Below are positions 35,888 through 44,689 of a stretch of DNA of 64,000 nt, in pieces; within the stretch, counting starts at the first letter, position 1, and the number at the start of each line of letters is the position of its first letter. Position numbers and translations under genes: made by a program. The stretch is taken from contig NZ_JAINWI010000004.1 of the NCBI RefSeq assembly GCF_021021435.1, forward strand, positions 280,702-344,701. The letters are read 5' to 3'. The stretch is from Seohaeicola saemankumensis. Its GTDB lineage: Bacteria; Pseudomonadota; Alphaproteobacteria; Rhodobacterales; Rhodobacteraceae. The notes beneath the pieces were generated by a model. The model was not told the origin of the DNA and did no database searches. It saw only the letters and a list, made by a program, of their open reading frames with translations.

Positions 35888-36619
35888 TTAAAACGGCAAA
35901 AGCGCGTCCAATAACTGTTGTCCGTATCGGGGCTGCTGCATGTCGCTGATCTGCCCCCTGCCACCATAAGACACGCGGGCCGAAGCGATCTTGTCATATG
36001 TAATCTCATTCTGTCGGCTTATGTCAGCAGGACGCACAAAGCCTGTCACAAAGAGCTCGCGCATCTCGAAATTGACCCTGACCTCTTGCGATCCCTGGAT
36101 CGATAGCACGCCGTTCGGCAGCACATCGAGGATTGTGGCCGCGATCCGCAATGTCAGCTTTTCGTTGCGGCGAACCGACCCTGTTCCGCGCGAGTCGCTG
36201 TCAGAATCAATTGATACTGCCCCTGCCATTGTGGCCCCGTCGGGCAGTCTTTCGTTCAGGCGTTGGGGGATACCGAACAATTGCGGTATTCCGAGGCTTT
36301 CAGACCCGCTTCTGGATCTTGCACTTGTGTTGGAAATTTCGGCCTTTTCGTCGATTTCGACGACAACGGTCAGGATATCACCACGCTGCATAGCGCGACG
36401 GTCGCCCAGCAGTGACTGTCTGCCGCCTGTCCAAAGCGAAGCCCGCGACACTGGTGCTTCGACAACAGTCAAGAGGGGCAAACCCGGTGATAGCATGGCG
36501 CTGTGCTCGATGCTGCTGATGCTGGGTGTGAATGGCGGAACCCTACCCATATGCGCTTCACGGCCACAGGCGGCAGCAAGAATGGCGACACAACAGCAGA
36601 CACTGATCAGGCGGAACAT
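35888..36619 (-). CDS. flgH: flagellar L-ring lipoprotein FlgH
   Basis: Forms the outer-membrane L ring around the rod. 243 aa with a lipoprotein signal peptide; the lipobox ILAAAC puts the lipidated cysteine at residue 18. The mature domain carries SLWTGGRQSLLGDRRAMQRGD and ILTVVVEIDEKAEISN, both family signatures, and ends in the GGRGQISDMQ region. Located between flgA and the second FliL-like gene, in the order flgG-flgA-flgH typical of alphaproteobacteria. Confidence 0.95.
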   Translation of the reverse strand: MFRLISVCCCVAILAAACGREAHMGRVPPFTPSISSIEHSAMLSPGLPLLTVVEAPVSRASLWTGGRQSLLGDRRAMQRGDILTVVVEIDEKAEISNTSARSRSGSESLGIPQLFGIPQRLNERLPDGATMAGAVSIDSDSDSRGTGSVRRNEKLTLRIAATILDVLPNGVLSIQGSQEVRVNFEMRELFVTGFVRPADISRQNEITYDKIASARVSYGGRGQISDMQQPRYGQQLLDALLPF

Positions 36620-36632
36620 GGGTTTTTCCTCT

Positions 36633-37052
36633 TTACTTAACCAGAACGCTGCCGTCAGGTTGGATCTTGCCTGCGACTGTCATGCGCGACGCAAGATTGA
36701 GAACGCGCAGATGCTCGCCTACCCCCCCACGCCCAAGGGCACGGGCCTCGGTGGTGATCTTGAGCCCGCCGGAGGTATAGACCAACAGAACGGTCTGGTT
36801 TCGATCAACGATCGCGGCCGGCCCCACGTCGCCCGGTCGAACAGGTTTGTCAGGATACAGCGCCAGTCTGGTTTCCAATCCGACCAGCAGGCCTGGGTCT
36901 GTATAGGCCCCGGCGGTTTCAAGCGGCCGGATGGCGAGATCCTGTTCCGTCAGAATTGTCTGGGCGCGGATCGCCCTTGTCGCAACCACGGTGTCAGCGA
37001 GCGTAGGCGAATAAACCGCCATGAAGAAAAGAGCTGCGATTGTTCGCATCAT
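36633..37052 (-). CDS. flgA: flagellar P-ring assembly chaperone FlgA
   Basis: Periplasmic chaperone for P-ring (FlgI) assembly. 139 aa with a signal peptide (about residues 1-19, ending TLA). Only the C-terminal SAF-type half of the longer enterobacterial FlgA is present: TRAIRAQTILTEQDLAI, then VRPGDVGPAAIVDRNQTV and a conserved GSVLVK-like end. The short form is common in this group. The start overlaps the flgG stop by 4 bases. Confidence 0.88.
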   Translation of the reverse strand: MMRTIAALFFMAVYSPTLADTVVATRAIRAQTILTEQDLAIRPLETAGAYTDPGLLVGLETRLALYPDKPVRPGDVGPAAIVDRNQTVLLVYTSGGLKITTEARALGRGGVGEHLRVLNLASRMTVAGKIQPDGSVLVK

Positions 37053-37834
37053 CGCACCTGTGTCGTCGCGCCAAGCATCTGATCGGCCGCCGAGATCACC
37101 TTGGCGTTTAGTTCATAGCCGCGTTGTGCTTCGATAAGTTCGGTAATCTCGCGCACCGGATCGACGGAACTGTCCTCAAGATAGCCTTGGCGCAATGTGC
37201 CCAGACCATCCAGACCCGGCTCTGCGACGAGAGAAGGCCCCGAGGCTTCGGTTTCCACGAACAAATTGCCGCCGATCGCTTCAAGCCCCTTGGGGTTCGT
37301 GAAGCTCGCAAGAGTGAGCTGTCCAAGCAACTGTGCTTCTGTGGCTTCAGCAAAATAGGCGTATACTTCGCCCGACGCGTTGATGGACAGACTTCGCGCG
37401 TCCTCGGGCACAACGATTTCCGGTACGACAGGAAAGCCGTCCGACGTAACGATCAGACCCTCGGCTGATCGCTTCAGTCCGCCGTCGCGGGTAAAGGCGG
37501 CCTGACCGGACGGTAGCGATACTTCAAGATAGCCGCGCCCTTCGATTGCGAGGTCAAGATCACCGCCGGTTTCCGAAAGCGCGCCCTGCGCCATCTGCAT
37601 CGACACGGAAGCTGGCCGGACTCCAAGTCCAAGCTGCACCCCGGTTGGCAAAACGGTTCCGTCTGCGGCATTGATCGTTCCAGCACGCGTCATCTGCTGG
37701 TAATGCAGGTCCGAGAATTCGGCGCGCCGTGCGTTGTAGCCGGTGGTGGACATATTCGCGAGGTTGTTCGAAATCGTTTCGACCCGCATCTGTTGGGCCG
37801 CCATTCCAGTAGCAGCAATTTTGAGGGCGCGCAT
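37049..37834 (-). CDS. flgG: flagellar distal rod protein FlgG
   Basis: Builds the distal rod that crosses the periplasm. 261 aa, the usual length. N-terminal signature: MRALKIAATGMAAQQMRVET, then NNLANMSTTGYNARRAEF. C-terminal signature: REITELIEAQRGYELNAKVI. It lies downstream of flgF and is coupled to flgA. Confidence 0.95.
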   Translation of the reverse strand: MRALKIAATGMAAQQMRVETISNNLANMSTTGYNARRAEFSDLHYQQMTRAGTINAADGTVLPTGVQLGLGVRPASVSMQMAQGALSETGGDLDLAIEGRGYLEVSLPSGQAAFTRDGGLKRSAEGLIVTSDGFPVVPEIVVPEDARSLSINASGEVYAYFAEATEAQLLGQLTLASFTNPKGLEAIGGNLFVETEASGPSLVAEPGLDGLGTLRQGYLEDSSVDPVREITELIEAQRGYELNAKVISAADQMLGATTQVR

Positions 37835-37873
37835 TCTGCAACTCCTGTGCCGGTTAATTCAGCGGGAAATCCG

Positions 37874-38587
37874 CTATCGGATGAAGGTATTAAGAGCAGC
37901 TCGGATACGCTCGTCTTCGCGTTCAAGCAGGCTTTGACCCATTTCATAGGCGCGTTGAACTTCGATCATCCGGGCGATCTGATTGATCGGGTCTACATTG
38001 GAAGATTCAAGAAAGCCCTGAACGATACGCCCTGAATCCGCAGGCTCGAAGCCCGCATCCGCACGGAACAGAACACCCGTTTCCCTGAGCATGTTCTCGG
38101 GATCCACTGGTTGCATCAGACCAATCTGTGCCAGGGGAACACCGGCGGCGCTGAGAGTTCCGTCTGCCGCAACCGCAACATCTATGGCATCGGGCGGCAG
38201 GAACACAGGTGCGCCGCCAGTGTCCAGAACGCGGTTCCCGTCGGAGGTGACCAACTCTCCCTGCGGGGAAGAGGAGAAATGTCCGGACCGTGTCAGTCTT
38301 TGTCCTTGCGGTGTCTCGATCAGAAAGAACCCGTCCCCTTCGATAGCCAGATCGAGAGGTCCACTGGTTTGTGTCAGAGCGCCCTGCAGGAAGGACGTAT
38401 TCCGCACAGAGGCCGTTGCCATCGAGAGGGACGCCCCGCCGTCAATGTGCTTGACGTGTTCCGAGAAAATCAGATTGTCTTGGCGAAAGCCGGTGGTTGC
38501 CGTATTCGCGATGTTGTTCGCAACAACCTGCATTTCCCGCAGAAGGCCTGTCTGGCGCGTCAGGTTTGTGTAGATCGCATTGTCCAT
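37874..38587 (-). CDS. flgF: flagellar proximal rod protein FlgF
   Basis: Part of the proximal rod. 237 aa. The N-terminus has the rod signature NNIANTATTGFRQDNLIF and the C-terminus NQIARMIEVQRAYEMGQSL. It is distinguished from FlgG by its shorter length, its N-terminal MDNAIYTNLTRQTGLLREM, and its position between fliQ and flgG. Only one base separates it from fliQ. Confidence 0.92.
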   Translation of the reverse strand: MDNAIYTNLTRQTGLLREMQVVANNIANTATTGFRQDNLIFSEHVKHIDGGASLSMATASVRNTSFLQGALTQTSGPLDLAIEGDGFFLIETPQGQRLTRSGHFSSSPQGELVTSDGNRVLDTGGAPVFLPPDAIDVAVAADGTLSAAGVPLAQIGLMQPVDPENMLRETGVLFRADAGFEPADSGRIVQGFLESSNVDPINQIARMIEVQRAYEMGQSLLEREDERIRAALNTFIR

Positions 38588-38588
38588 T

Positions 38589-38855
38589 CTAGCCTCCGAC
38601 GATTAAGGGAATGATCTGGTCCTGAAAGAACGAGACTAGGGTCTGGGACATGAACCCCATTGAGACCCAGAACACCGCAACGATCGCAGCCAGTTTTGGA
38701 ACGAAAGTCAGGGTCATTTCCTGAATGGATGTCAGCGCCTGAAACAGGCCGATTGTTAGGCCGGCAATCAGGGCAACCGCCAGGATCGGGACAGAGATGA
38801 CCAGCGCAATCCAGAGGCCTTGCCGCAGGGTGTCAAAGAAAACAGACTCGTCCAT
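38589..38855 (-). CDS. fliQ: flagellar export gate protein FliQ
   Basis: Small membrane subunit of the FliPQR channel. 88 aa with two hydrophobic hairpin helices (about residues 14-40 and 50-75). The segment GLTIGLFQALTSIQEMTLTFVPKL is the family signature. It lies between fliE and flgF, separate from fliP and fliR but in the same locus. Confidence 0.95.
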   Translation of the reverse strand: MDESVFFDTLRQGLWIALVISVPILAVALIAGLTIGLFQALTSIQEMTLTFVPKLAAIVAVFWVSMGFMSQTLVSFFQDQIIPLIVGG

Positions 38856-38860
38856 ATGTC

Positions 38861-39142
38861 TTAGACCGGCATCCTCAGGATTTCCTGATAGGCTTCGACA
38901 ACCTTGTTGCGCAGAGTGACAGCCGTTTCCACGGCGAGTTCCGTTTGTGCCAGAGCCTGCACCAAGGCATGCGGGTCCGCATTTCCTGTCATCGCGGCGC
39001 GCGCGACGGTTTCGCCTTCCTTTAGGGTTGCTGCAAAATCCCGCGCCAGCCCGAAGGCCGATGCCGACATATCAGGCGCTGGTTCGGTTGCGGGGCGCAA
39101 GGCTGCGTATTGGGATGCGGCAAATCCGGTTTTGATATCCAT
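38861..39142 (-). CDS. fliE: flagellar hook-basal body complex protein FliE
   Basis: Adaptor between the MS ring/export gate and the rod, and an early export substrate. 93 aa. The C-terminal half carries the signature VALVQALAQTELAVETAVTLR-type sequence followed by VVEAYQEILRMPV. It lies between flgC and fliQ, as in many alphaproteobacteria. Confidence 0.92.
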   Translation of the reverse strand: MDIKTGFAASQYAALRPATEPAPDMSASAFGLARDFAATLKEGETVARAAMTGNADPHALVQALAQTELAVETAVTLRNKVVEAYQEILRMPV

Positions 39143-39168
39143 CAGGTTTCTCCTTGATCAATGAGAGG

Positions 39169-39561
39169 TTAGCGACGCAGCAGGTCCATCAGGCCCGAGG
39201 ACATCTCGCGTGCCTGATCAAACATTTTGAGATTCGCCTCATAGCTGCGCTGTGCTTCGCGGGCGTCTGCAATCTCGACCACGAGATTGACGTTTGATCC
39301 ATCAAAGTGACCCGTTTCATCCGCAAGCGGATGGGAGGGGTCGAAAATCTGCTCCAGCTTCGTGGGGTCAAGTTTTACCTGACCTGTGGTGACGCGATTA
39401 ACCCCGTCACGCGGTGTAAAAGCGGTCTGGAAAGGGATCGTCTTGCGCCGGTAGCCTGGCGTGTCGGCGTTTGCGATATTCTCGGACAGGTGGCGCAACC
39501 GCGCGGCCTGAGCTTTCAGTCCGCTGGCAGATACGGCAAGAGAGTGATTGAATTCCGTCAT
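39169..39561 (-). CDS. flgC: flagellar proximal rod protein FlgC
   Basis: Proximal rod subunit. 130 aa. Signature segments: SVSASGLKAQAARLRHLSEN-type start (here LAVSASGLKAQ), NIANADTPGYRRKTIPF, VNLVVEIADAREAQRSYEAN near the C-terminus. It is 11 bases downstream of flgB in the leftward rod operon. Confidence 0.94.
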   Translation of the reverse strand: MTEFNHSLAVSASGLKAQAARLRHLSENIANADTPGYRRKTIPFQTAFTPRDGVNRVTTGQVKLDPTKLEQIFDPSHPLADETGHFDGSNVNLVVEIADAREAQRSYEANLKMFDQAREMSSGLMDLLRR

Positions 39562-39572
39562 CGTGCGTCTTT

Positions 39573-39962
39573 CTAGCGTTGGCCAATGCTGCTGCGCAGC
39601 ACGCCAAGGGAGAATTTGTAGATCGCAAGAGCGCGATCATGCTGACGTTTCACATCGACGGCATGAAGCATCTGTTCCTCAAGCGAGACCCCGTTGCCGT
39701 TTGGATTGGTTTGTCCTGTCACTTTGGAATTAATGATCTTCGGACCGTTGCGCTGGGTTTCTGCATCAAAATGTTTGGCGCGGGTCGCGCGCGGCGCCAG
39801 ATCACCGCGGCCGGTGACCATATCGGCGAAAGGGACTAAATCACGCGGCCGATATCCTGGTGTGTCCGCATTTGCGATGTTCTGCGCGATCACGGCTTGT
39901 CTTGCACCAGCATGGCTTGCCATAGCGTGCGCCATTCGGAAAAGAGTGATTTTTTGGTGCAT
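39573..39962 (-). CDS. flgB: flagellar proximal rod protein FlgB
   Basis: First proximal rod subunit. 129 aa from the ATG at 39962, after a GGGAGAAG ribosome site; 24 further upstream in-frame codons are rejected. The signature QNIANADTPGYRPRDL is at about residues 27-42 and the C-terminal rod helix is present. It heads the operon flgB-flgC-fliE-fliQ-flgF-flgG-flgA-flgH and is divergent from fliI across 86 bases. Confidence 0.94.
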   Translation of the reverse strand: MHQKITLFRMAHAMASHAGARQAVIAQNIANADTPGYRPRDLVPFADMVTGRGDLAPRATRAKHFDAETQRNGPKIINSKVTGQTNPNGNGVSLEEQMLHAVDVKRQHDRALAIYKFSLGVLRSSIGQR

Positions 39963-40048
39963 CCGGGCTTCTCCCTCGGGTTTCTGAAACCAAGGCTTAA
40001 CCCTGATTCCTTTAGAAATTGTTTTCAGAAGCAAAATCGGAATCGCAG

Positions 40049-41482
40049 ATGAGCAACATTGAACTGGAAAACCTGCGCGTCCAGATTGCGCGCCTGAAGG
40101 CGATGCGTCACATAGGACGGGTCAGTGCTGTCGGGGCTGCGCATCTGCGGGTCACAGGTTTGGGCCGTATGGCACGGATTGGTGACAGATTGCATGTCTT
40201 GCGCGGGGCATATGCGCCGCTGGAAGGCGAGGTTGTCCAATTGACTCGCGAAGATCTGTTGATGTTGCCCGACAGTGGAACAGACGGAGTAGCACTGAAT
40301 GATCGCGTTCTTCTTCTGGACGCTGCCGACATCGCGCCGACTAACGCATGGTTGGGACGTGTGATCGACCCTTTGGGTGCCCCGCTTGACGGGCGACCAC
40401 TTTGGCCCGGCTTGCATGGTCGCCCCCTTTTGGCGGACCCGCCGCCGCCGGGGCGCCGGCGCGGTTTCGGTGAGCGGCTTGAGACAGGGATGGCGGTTCT
40501 GAACACGCTGTTGCCCATCGTGCGCGGTCAGAGGATCGGGCTTTTTGCGGGCTCTGGTGTTGGTAAATCCAGTTTGCTGGGACATCTCGCGCGCCATGTG
40601 CAAGCTGATGTCGTTGTCGTTGCCTTGATCGGCGAGCGTGGACGGGAACTGCGCGAGTTTGTTCAGAACGTGCTTGGCGTCGAAGGTATGGCGCGCAGCG
40701 TTGTTGTGGCGGCAACATCCGACAGATCTGCTGCTGTGCGACGCCGCTGTGCGTGGACAGCGATGGCTGTGGCAGAGCATTTTCGTGATCAGGGGCTGCA
40801 TGTCTTGATGCTGGCGGATTCCATCACACGATTTGCCGAAGCTCATCGTGAGGTTGCGGTAGCAGTTGGGGAACCCGCAACGCTGCGCGGATATCCCGCG
40901 TCATTGGCCCATTCAATTATGTCCTTGTGTGAACGCGCGGGTCCCGGAGCCGACGAAAGCGGAGATATAACCGCTGTCTTCAGCGTTTTGGTGGCCGGAT
41001 CAGATATGGACGAGCCTGTTGCGGATATCCTGCGCGGCGTTCTTGACGGGCATGTGGTTCTGGACCGGAAAATTGCAGAACGCGGGCGCTATCCTGCAAT
41101 TGACGTGTTGCGCTCCATTTCCAGAAGTTTGCCTGCCGCGGCTTCGGATGGTGAAAACGGCCTGATTGCAGATGTGCGCCGTTTGCTTGGAGCCTATCAG
41201 CAATCGGAATTGATGATACGCGCAGGGTTGTATGTCGAAGGCAGCGATCCGCTTCTGGATAGGGCAATCGGGGTGTGGTCAGATATCGATTCATTTCTGG
41301 CGGAGGAGGAGCGGTTCGACTCCGCGAACAGCTTTGCGCGTTTGGGTTTGATCCTGCGTCGTGCGAAACCGTTGCATAGCAATGTCGTGCATCCCGCAGC
41401 ACCAGTCTTGCCTGCCCAGCTTTCACGTGTGGCATCCAAGAGCGGCGGAGTTGCAGACCCGCGACCACGGGCTTTGCCCTAA
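40049..41482 (+). CDS. fliI: flagellar export ATPase FliI
   Basis: Cytoplasmic ATPase that energises and unloads flagellar export substrates. 477 aa from the ATG at 40049. Walker A GSGVGKS at residues 168-174; Walker B region MLADSITRFAEAHREVA; the family signature PAVGEPATLRGYPASL-type segment is intact. It is a single-gene rightward unit between flgB and a convergent DUF1217 gene. Its regulator FliH is at 23 kb, and the FliJ-like candidate at 35 kb. Confidence 0.95.
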   Translation: MSNIELENLRVQIARLKAMRHIGRVSAVGAAHLRVTGLGRMARIGDRLHVLRGAYAPLEGEVVQLTREDLLMLPDSGTDGVALNDRVLLLDAADIAPTNAWLGRVIDPLGAPLDGRPLWPGLHGRPLLADPPPPGRRRGFGERLETGMAVLNTLLPIVRGQRIGLFAGSGVGKSSLLGHLARHVQADVVVVALIGERGRELREFVQNVLGVEGMARSVVVAATSDRSAAVRRRCAWTAMAVAEHFRDQGLHVLMLADSITRFAEAHREVAVAVGEPATLRGYPASLAHSIMSLCERAGPGADESGDITAVFSVLVAGSDMDEPVADILRGVLDGHVVLDRKIAERGRYPAIDVLRSISRSLPAAASDGENGLIADVRRLLGAYQQSELMIRAGLYVEGSDPLLDRAIGVWSDIDSFLAEEERFDSANSFARLGLILRRAKPLHSNVVHPAAPVLPAQLSRVASKSGGVADPRPRALP

Positions 41483-41519
41483 GGTCATTATCGGCATGAT
41501 TGGTAGGGCACGCGGTCCG

Positions 41520-42317
41520 CTAACGGCGCTTCGCCATCAACAAATCAAGAGCAACAGAGGCAGAACTGTTCGAAAATGCGTTCCCGCCATCGGCACGCAG
41601 AAGAAAGCGCTGTATCAGTTTGTCCTGCATTTTCTGGTCGCCGAGTTCGCTCAAACCCGAAAGTCCAAGCTGGCTACGGGCGCGATCCTGAAAGACAGAT
41701 AGCTGCCGATCCAGATCCAGAGTCCCGAAGCTTTTGGGAAGACCAAGGGCCGTTTCGAACAAGGTTCGCAGGGGCGGGCGTCCCATCACGCGGAACCACT
41801 TTGTCTTGTCACTGTCGGGACTTGCCGCAAGCGACGGTAATTCGCGCGCAGCGTTCAAAGCCAATCGCAGCGCTTCGTTCTGTTCGCCAACCGCAAGTTC
41901 AAATTGCTGACGACGGAACCGTTCTGTGATCTTCGGCCCAAAGTCAGACAGTTTACTGCTGGGGATCGCGAGATCGCCAAAACCGAAAGCGCGTGTGAGT
42001 TCGCGGTACCTTTCATCGCCGAGTCTGTTTGCCAATGATGTCTCGTTCAGAACCCCGCCTTCCAACACCTTTCGAATGAAGAACCGGTTGTTGATATCGT
42101 CCTGCAAGCCGAACGCCCCAAGTGCTACCCGTAAGAGACGTCTGTCGGCGACAAGCTGCTCTGGCGATGATATCTTGCCTATATTCGCCTCAAAATAGGC
42201 CGTATCGCGGATCAATTCGGGTTTGGTATCGAATACACCTGTCTGACGTTCGATCGTCCTTTCAAGAAAGCGCCAACCGGCCAGACCGGTTTGCGGGATG
42301 ACCGGCTGAAAACTCAT
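41520..42317 (-). CDS. DUF1217 family flagellar-locus protein
   Basis: A 265-aa soluble protein that I recognise as DUF1217, a family found almost only in alphaproteobacterial flagellar loci. It shows the characteristic ISSPEQLVADRRLLRVALGAF and DERYRELTRAFGFGD repeats and a C-terminal QDKLIQRFLLRADG segment. There is no signal peptide. Its role is not established; a secreted or regulatory flagellar function is likely from context. The start overlaps the flbT stop by 4 bases, giving the leftward order flagellin-flaF-flbT-DUF1217. Confidence 0.82.
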   Translation of the reverse strand: MSFQPVIPQTGLAGWRFLERTIERQTGVFDTKPELIRDTAYFEANIGKISSPEQLVADRRLLRVALGAFGLQDDINNRFFIRKVLEGGVLNETSLANRLGDERYRELTRAFGFGDLAIPSSKLSDFGPKITERFRRQQFELAVGEQNEALRLALNAARELPSLAASPDSDKTKWFRVMGRPPLRTLFETALGLPKSFGTLDLDRQLSVFQDRARSQLGLSGLSELGDQKMQDKLIQRFLLRADGGNAFSNSSASVALDLLMAKRR

Positions 42318-42718
42318 ATCCGTGCAACGGCCAGTAAGCGCTCTTCTCTTGGAATAAGAGATCGCAAAGCTTTAAGGCAGGTATAGTACTGACCCGCAAT
42401 GATCGCATCAGTAGCCGCGGCAAGATGGTTGCGGCTATCTGTGTCCGTCATGATCCTGCTCAATTCTTCAATCCGCCGTAGCATTGGCAAGCGCTGGTCT
42501 GCGGGATCTGCGTCGCCTGACAGGACCAGTTGCGCAACAAAGCAAACACGGCGGACCGGAGTTGTCACTTCGTCCGGATGGATGGCATCACGAAGCCTGA
42601 GTACATGGGCATTCGGCGTCATAATCGACAACCGACTGCGCCGATCGCCGTTCTCGATCACAGCACCATTGATCAACACACGTTCTTTGGGACTCAACTT
42701 GAGAACGAGACCGCTCAT
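42314..42718 (-). CDS. flbT: flagellin post-transcriptional regulator FlbT
   Basis: RNA-binding regulator of flagellin synthesis in alphaproteobacteria; in Caulobacter it acts on the flagellin mRNA leader. 134 aa. The N-terminus LVLKLSPKERVLINGAVIEN and the central RVCFVAQLVLSGD segment are typical. It is coupled by 4-base overlaps both to flaF upstream and to the DUF1217 gene downstream. The flagellin leader upstream of 44474 is a plausible target. Confidence 0.92.
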   Translation of the reverse strand: MSGLVLKLSPKERVLINGAVIENGDRRSRLSIMTPNAHVLRLRDAIHPDEVTTPVRRVCFVAQLVLSGDADPADQRLPMLRRIEELSRIMTDTDSRNHLAAATDAIIAGQYYTCLKALRSLIPREERLLAVARI

Positions 42719-43098
42719 GGTTTGTGCCCCTGACCCTGCCCACGCAATCCAGCCATGATCGCGGTATTGATTTCAATCAGCGGTGCCACTTTGGCGGATC
42801 CGGACAGTATTTTGCTTGTATGGGCGATGGTGAACTCCGCGAGAAAGAAGATCTTGGCCCGTAAGTCCTGCGGCAGCCCATTCTGGGGGTCGGCAACGTC
42901 CACAGCAAAGGTCGACCATAGCTGTCTGTTGTCATGAAGCGCCGAAACCAGATCGGGAAACCCAGCTTTGCCGGACAGGTTCGCCTTCTTCAGACTATGT
43001 GTGATACGTGCCAGAATCTCGTATTCGGTGCCGCGTGCTGTTCTTATCGGGGCTGCGATTTGCTGATAAGCGGTCTGTGCGAGGCTTGATGTGCTCAC
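42715..43098 (-). CDS. flaF: flagellin synthesis regulator FlaF
   Basis: Needed for flagellin production in alphaproteobacteria and works opposite FlbT; in some species it acts as a flagellin-binding secretion factor. 127 aa, helical, with the typical AYQQIAAPIRTARGTEYEIL opening and LRAKIFFLAEFTIAHTSKIL centre. It is separated from the flagellin gene by a strong hairpin terminator, and is coupled to flbT. Confidence 0.92.
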   Translation of the reverse strand: MSTSSLAQTAYQQIAAPIRTARGTEYEILARITHSLKKANLSGKAGFPDLVSALHDNRQLWSTFAVDVADPQNGLPQDLRAKIFFLAEFTIAHTSKILSGSAKVAPLIEINTAIMAGLRGQGQGHKP

Positions 43099-43135
43099 GT
43101 CGTTTCCTTTCCAGGTTTTTGAAGGTCAGAAAGAC

Positions 43136-43167
43136 GGCACGGAGGCGTCCGCGAACGCTTCCGTGCC
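43136..43167 (-). terminator. terminator between flagellin gene and flaF
   Basis: A 13-bp stem (8 perfect outer pairs GGCACGGA/TCCGTGCC, one G-T pair, then GCGT/ACGC) around a 6-base loop, 9 bases after the flagellin stop on the minus strand, followed by a short T-rich stretch. Partial read-through would give much more flagellin mRNA than flaF-flbT mRNA. Confidence 0.8.
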
Positions 43168-43175
43168 GGACGTGC

Positions 43176-44474
43176 TTACCGGAACAGCGAGAGGATCGAC
43201 TGCGGGGCCTGATTGGCAATCGACAAAGACTGGATACCCAACTGCTGCTGTACCTGCAGGGCCTGCAGGCGTGCGGACGCCTCTTCCATATCGGCATCCA
43301 CGAGTGTGCCGATCCCCGAACGCAATGCGTCACTGATCTGGCTGACGAATGCAGCTTGCGTGTCGACCCGTCCCTGTGCAGAACCGAAAGCTGCGGCAGA
43401 TGTAATCGCTGTCTCGATCATGAACTCGATAGAGGTCAAGGCAGATGCTGCCCCAGAGGCGCTACCGACATTGATCTGGTTGAGCGCTTCAAGACCTCCC
43501 CCAATTGTTGCGGACGACCCTGCTCCTGCTTGCGGATTGAAAATCCCGACCGAGATCGTATCGGTCGCGCTTGTTACAGTCGATGCGACAGCAAGTGTTC
43601 CTCCACTGGCGTCAATGCTCAGGACGTCCGCGTCCAGATCATTTGCAGCGGCATAGATTTTGAAGGCGTTTGCCAGCCCTTTCGCCACATCTGCTGCAGT
43701 ATCGCCTTCTCTGGAGATGTAGCGGATCTCGGTTGCTTCCGCGATGGACGCAGGTGTCGCGGCCGCACCGGTGCGATAGTCAGCCTGCACGAAAGCGCTG
43801 TCGTCGGCGTCCGTCCCGAAAATGCTGAGGCCAAAGACCTGTCCTGCTGCCGAAGGTGCTGCAAGCGTGAGTGTATCGGTCTGCGTGCCATTCAGCGTCC
43901 CGCTGTCGACTGCGGTTCCAATGGTCCATGTGGCACCGTTGATAGCGCTTGCTGTCGTACCAAGATCCTGTTTGCGGACAGAAATATCGCTTGCCGAGAC
44001 ACCGCTGCCGGAACGGTCGAGAGAAGCAAGTATGTCTACGCTGCCCGAACCCGCAGTCGTGCTCCGGTTCGATAGAAGATTAAGGCCGTTGAACTGTGAA
44101 GCCGTCGTGATGCCGGTGATCTGCTCGCGCAAGGCATCGATATCCGACTGGATTTTGACGCGGTCTACATTGTCTTCTTGCGACGCAACGATCTTTTCTT
44201 TCATCTGGGTCAGCAAATCGGTCACGCGCTCGGAAGCCTGCCGCGCGACTGAAACGGTCGACTGACCCAATGCAAGGCTTGAACTGATAGCCTTGAACCC
44301 TCTCAGATCAGACTCCATCACCTTCGAGATGGCCCATAGTGCGGCATTGTCCTTAGCGTTTCCGACAGACTTGCCTGTCGAGATCATATCTTGTGTCTTG
44401 CCGAGATTGGTATTGATGGATTTCAGTGTTTGCAGCGCCACCATGGCGCCGTTGTTGGTCAGAATGCTGGACAT
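43176..44474 (-). CDS. fliC: flagellin
   Basis: Filament subunit, exported through the flagellar apparatus. 432 aa from the ATG at 44474; seven upstream codons exist but are unlikely. Conserved D0/D1 helices are seen at both ends: N-terminal TNNGAMVALQTLKSINTNL and AKDNAALWAISKVMESDLRG, C-terminal AFVSQISDALRSGIGTLVDA and LGIQSLSIANQAPQSILSLF. The central ~170 residues are a Ser/Thr/Ala/Gly-rich variable domain exposed on the filament. It is the only flagellin gene in the window. A candidate CtrA site lies ~160 bases upstream. Confidence 0.95.
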   Translation of the reverse strand: MSSILTNNGAMVALQTLKSINTNLGKTQDMISTGKSVGNAKDNAALWAISKVMESDLRGFKAISSSLALGQSTVSVARQASERVTDLLTQMKEKIVASQEDNVDRVKIQSDIDALREQITGITTASQFNGLNLLSNRSTTAGSGSVDILASLDRSGSGVSASDISVRKQDLGTTASAINGATWTIGTAVDSGTLNGTQTDTLTLAAPSAAGQVFGLSIFGTDADDSAFVQADYRTGAAATPASIAEATEIRYISREGDTAADVAKGLANAFKIYAAANDLDADVLSIDASGGTLAVASTVTSATDTISVGIFNPQAGAGSSATIGGGLEALNQINVGSASGAASALTSIEFMIETAITSAAAFGSAQGRVDTQAAFVSQISDALRSGIGTLVDADMEEASARLQALQVQQQLGIQSLSIANQAPQSILSLFR

Positions 44475-44632
44475 GGTCTGTGTTCCTTTTGACATGCGCG
44501 ACGCTTTTGCGCCAAGTGATGATGTCGCCCAATCAGGGTCGACTCTCTGCCTTCTGACATGTGCAAATTCCGACCCGTGCCGGTGTTTCGCGCCACCCTT
44601 CCGGATGCCTCAGGACAATTGCAGTCCAACTC

Positions 44633-44647
44633 CTAAATGTTTCCTAA
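44633..44647 (-). promoter_or_regulatory. candidate CtrA-type site upstream of flagellin
   Basis: On the minus strand TTAG-GAAACAT-TTAG, one mismatch in each half from TTAA-N7-TTAA, in the 215-bp region before the flagellin start. If functional, the flagellin mRNA would have a long leader that FlbT could act on. Sequence inference only. Confidence 0.3.
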
Positions 44648-44689
44648 TCTGACCCTTTGAATTACGCGGGATTTGAACCAAATCCGGTC

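Noticed and set aside
35991..37082. 363-aa open frame antisense to flgH and flgA
   Set aside because: Covers two certain genes; composition is that of a reverse-frame shadow.
44475..44689. sigma54 or sigma28 promoter upstream of flagellin
   Set aside because: GGCAC- and TTGCA-like pieces exist but the spacing between GG and GC elements is wrong; no TAAA-N15-GCCGATAA match.
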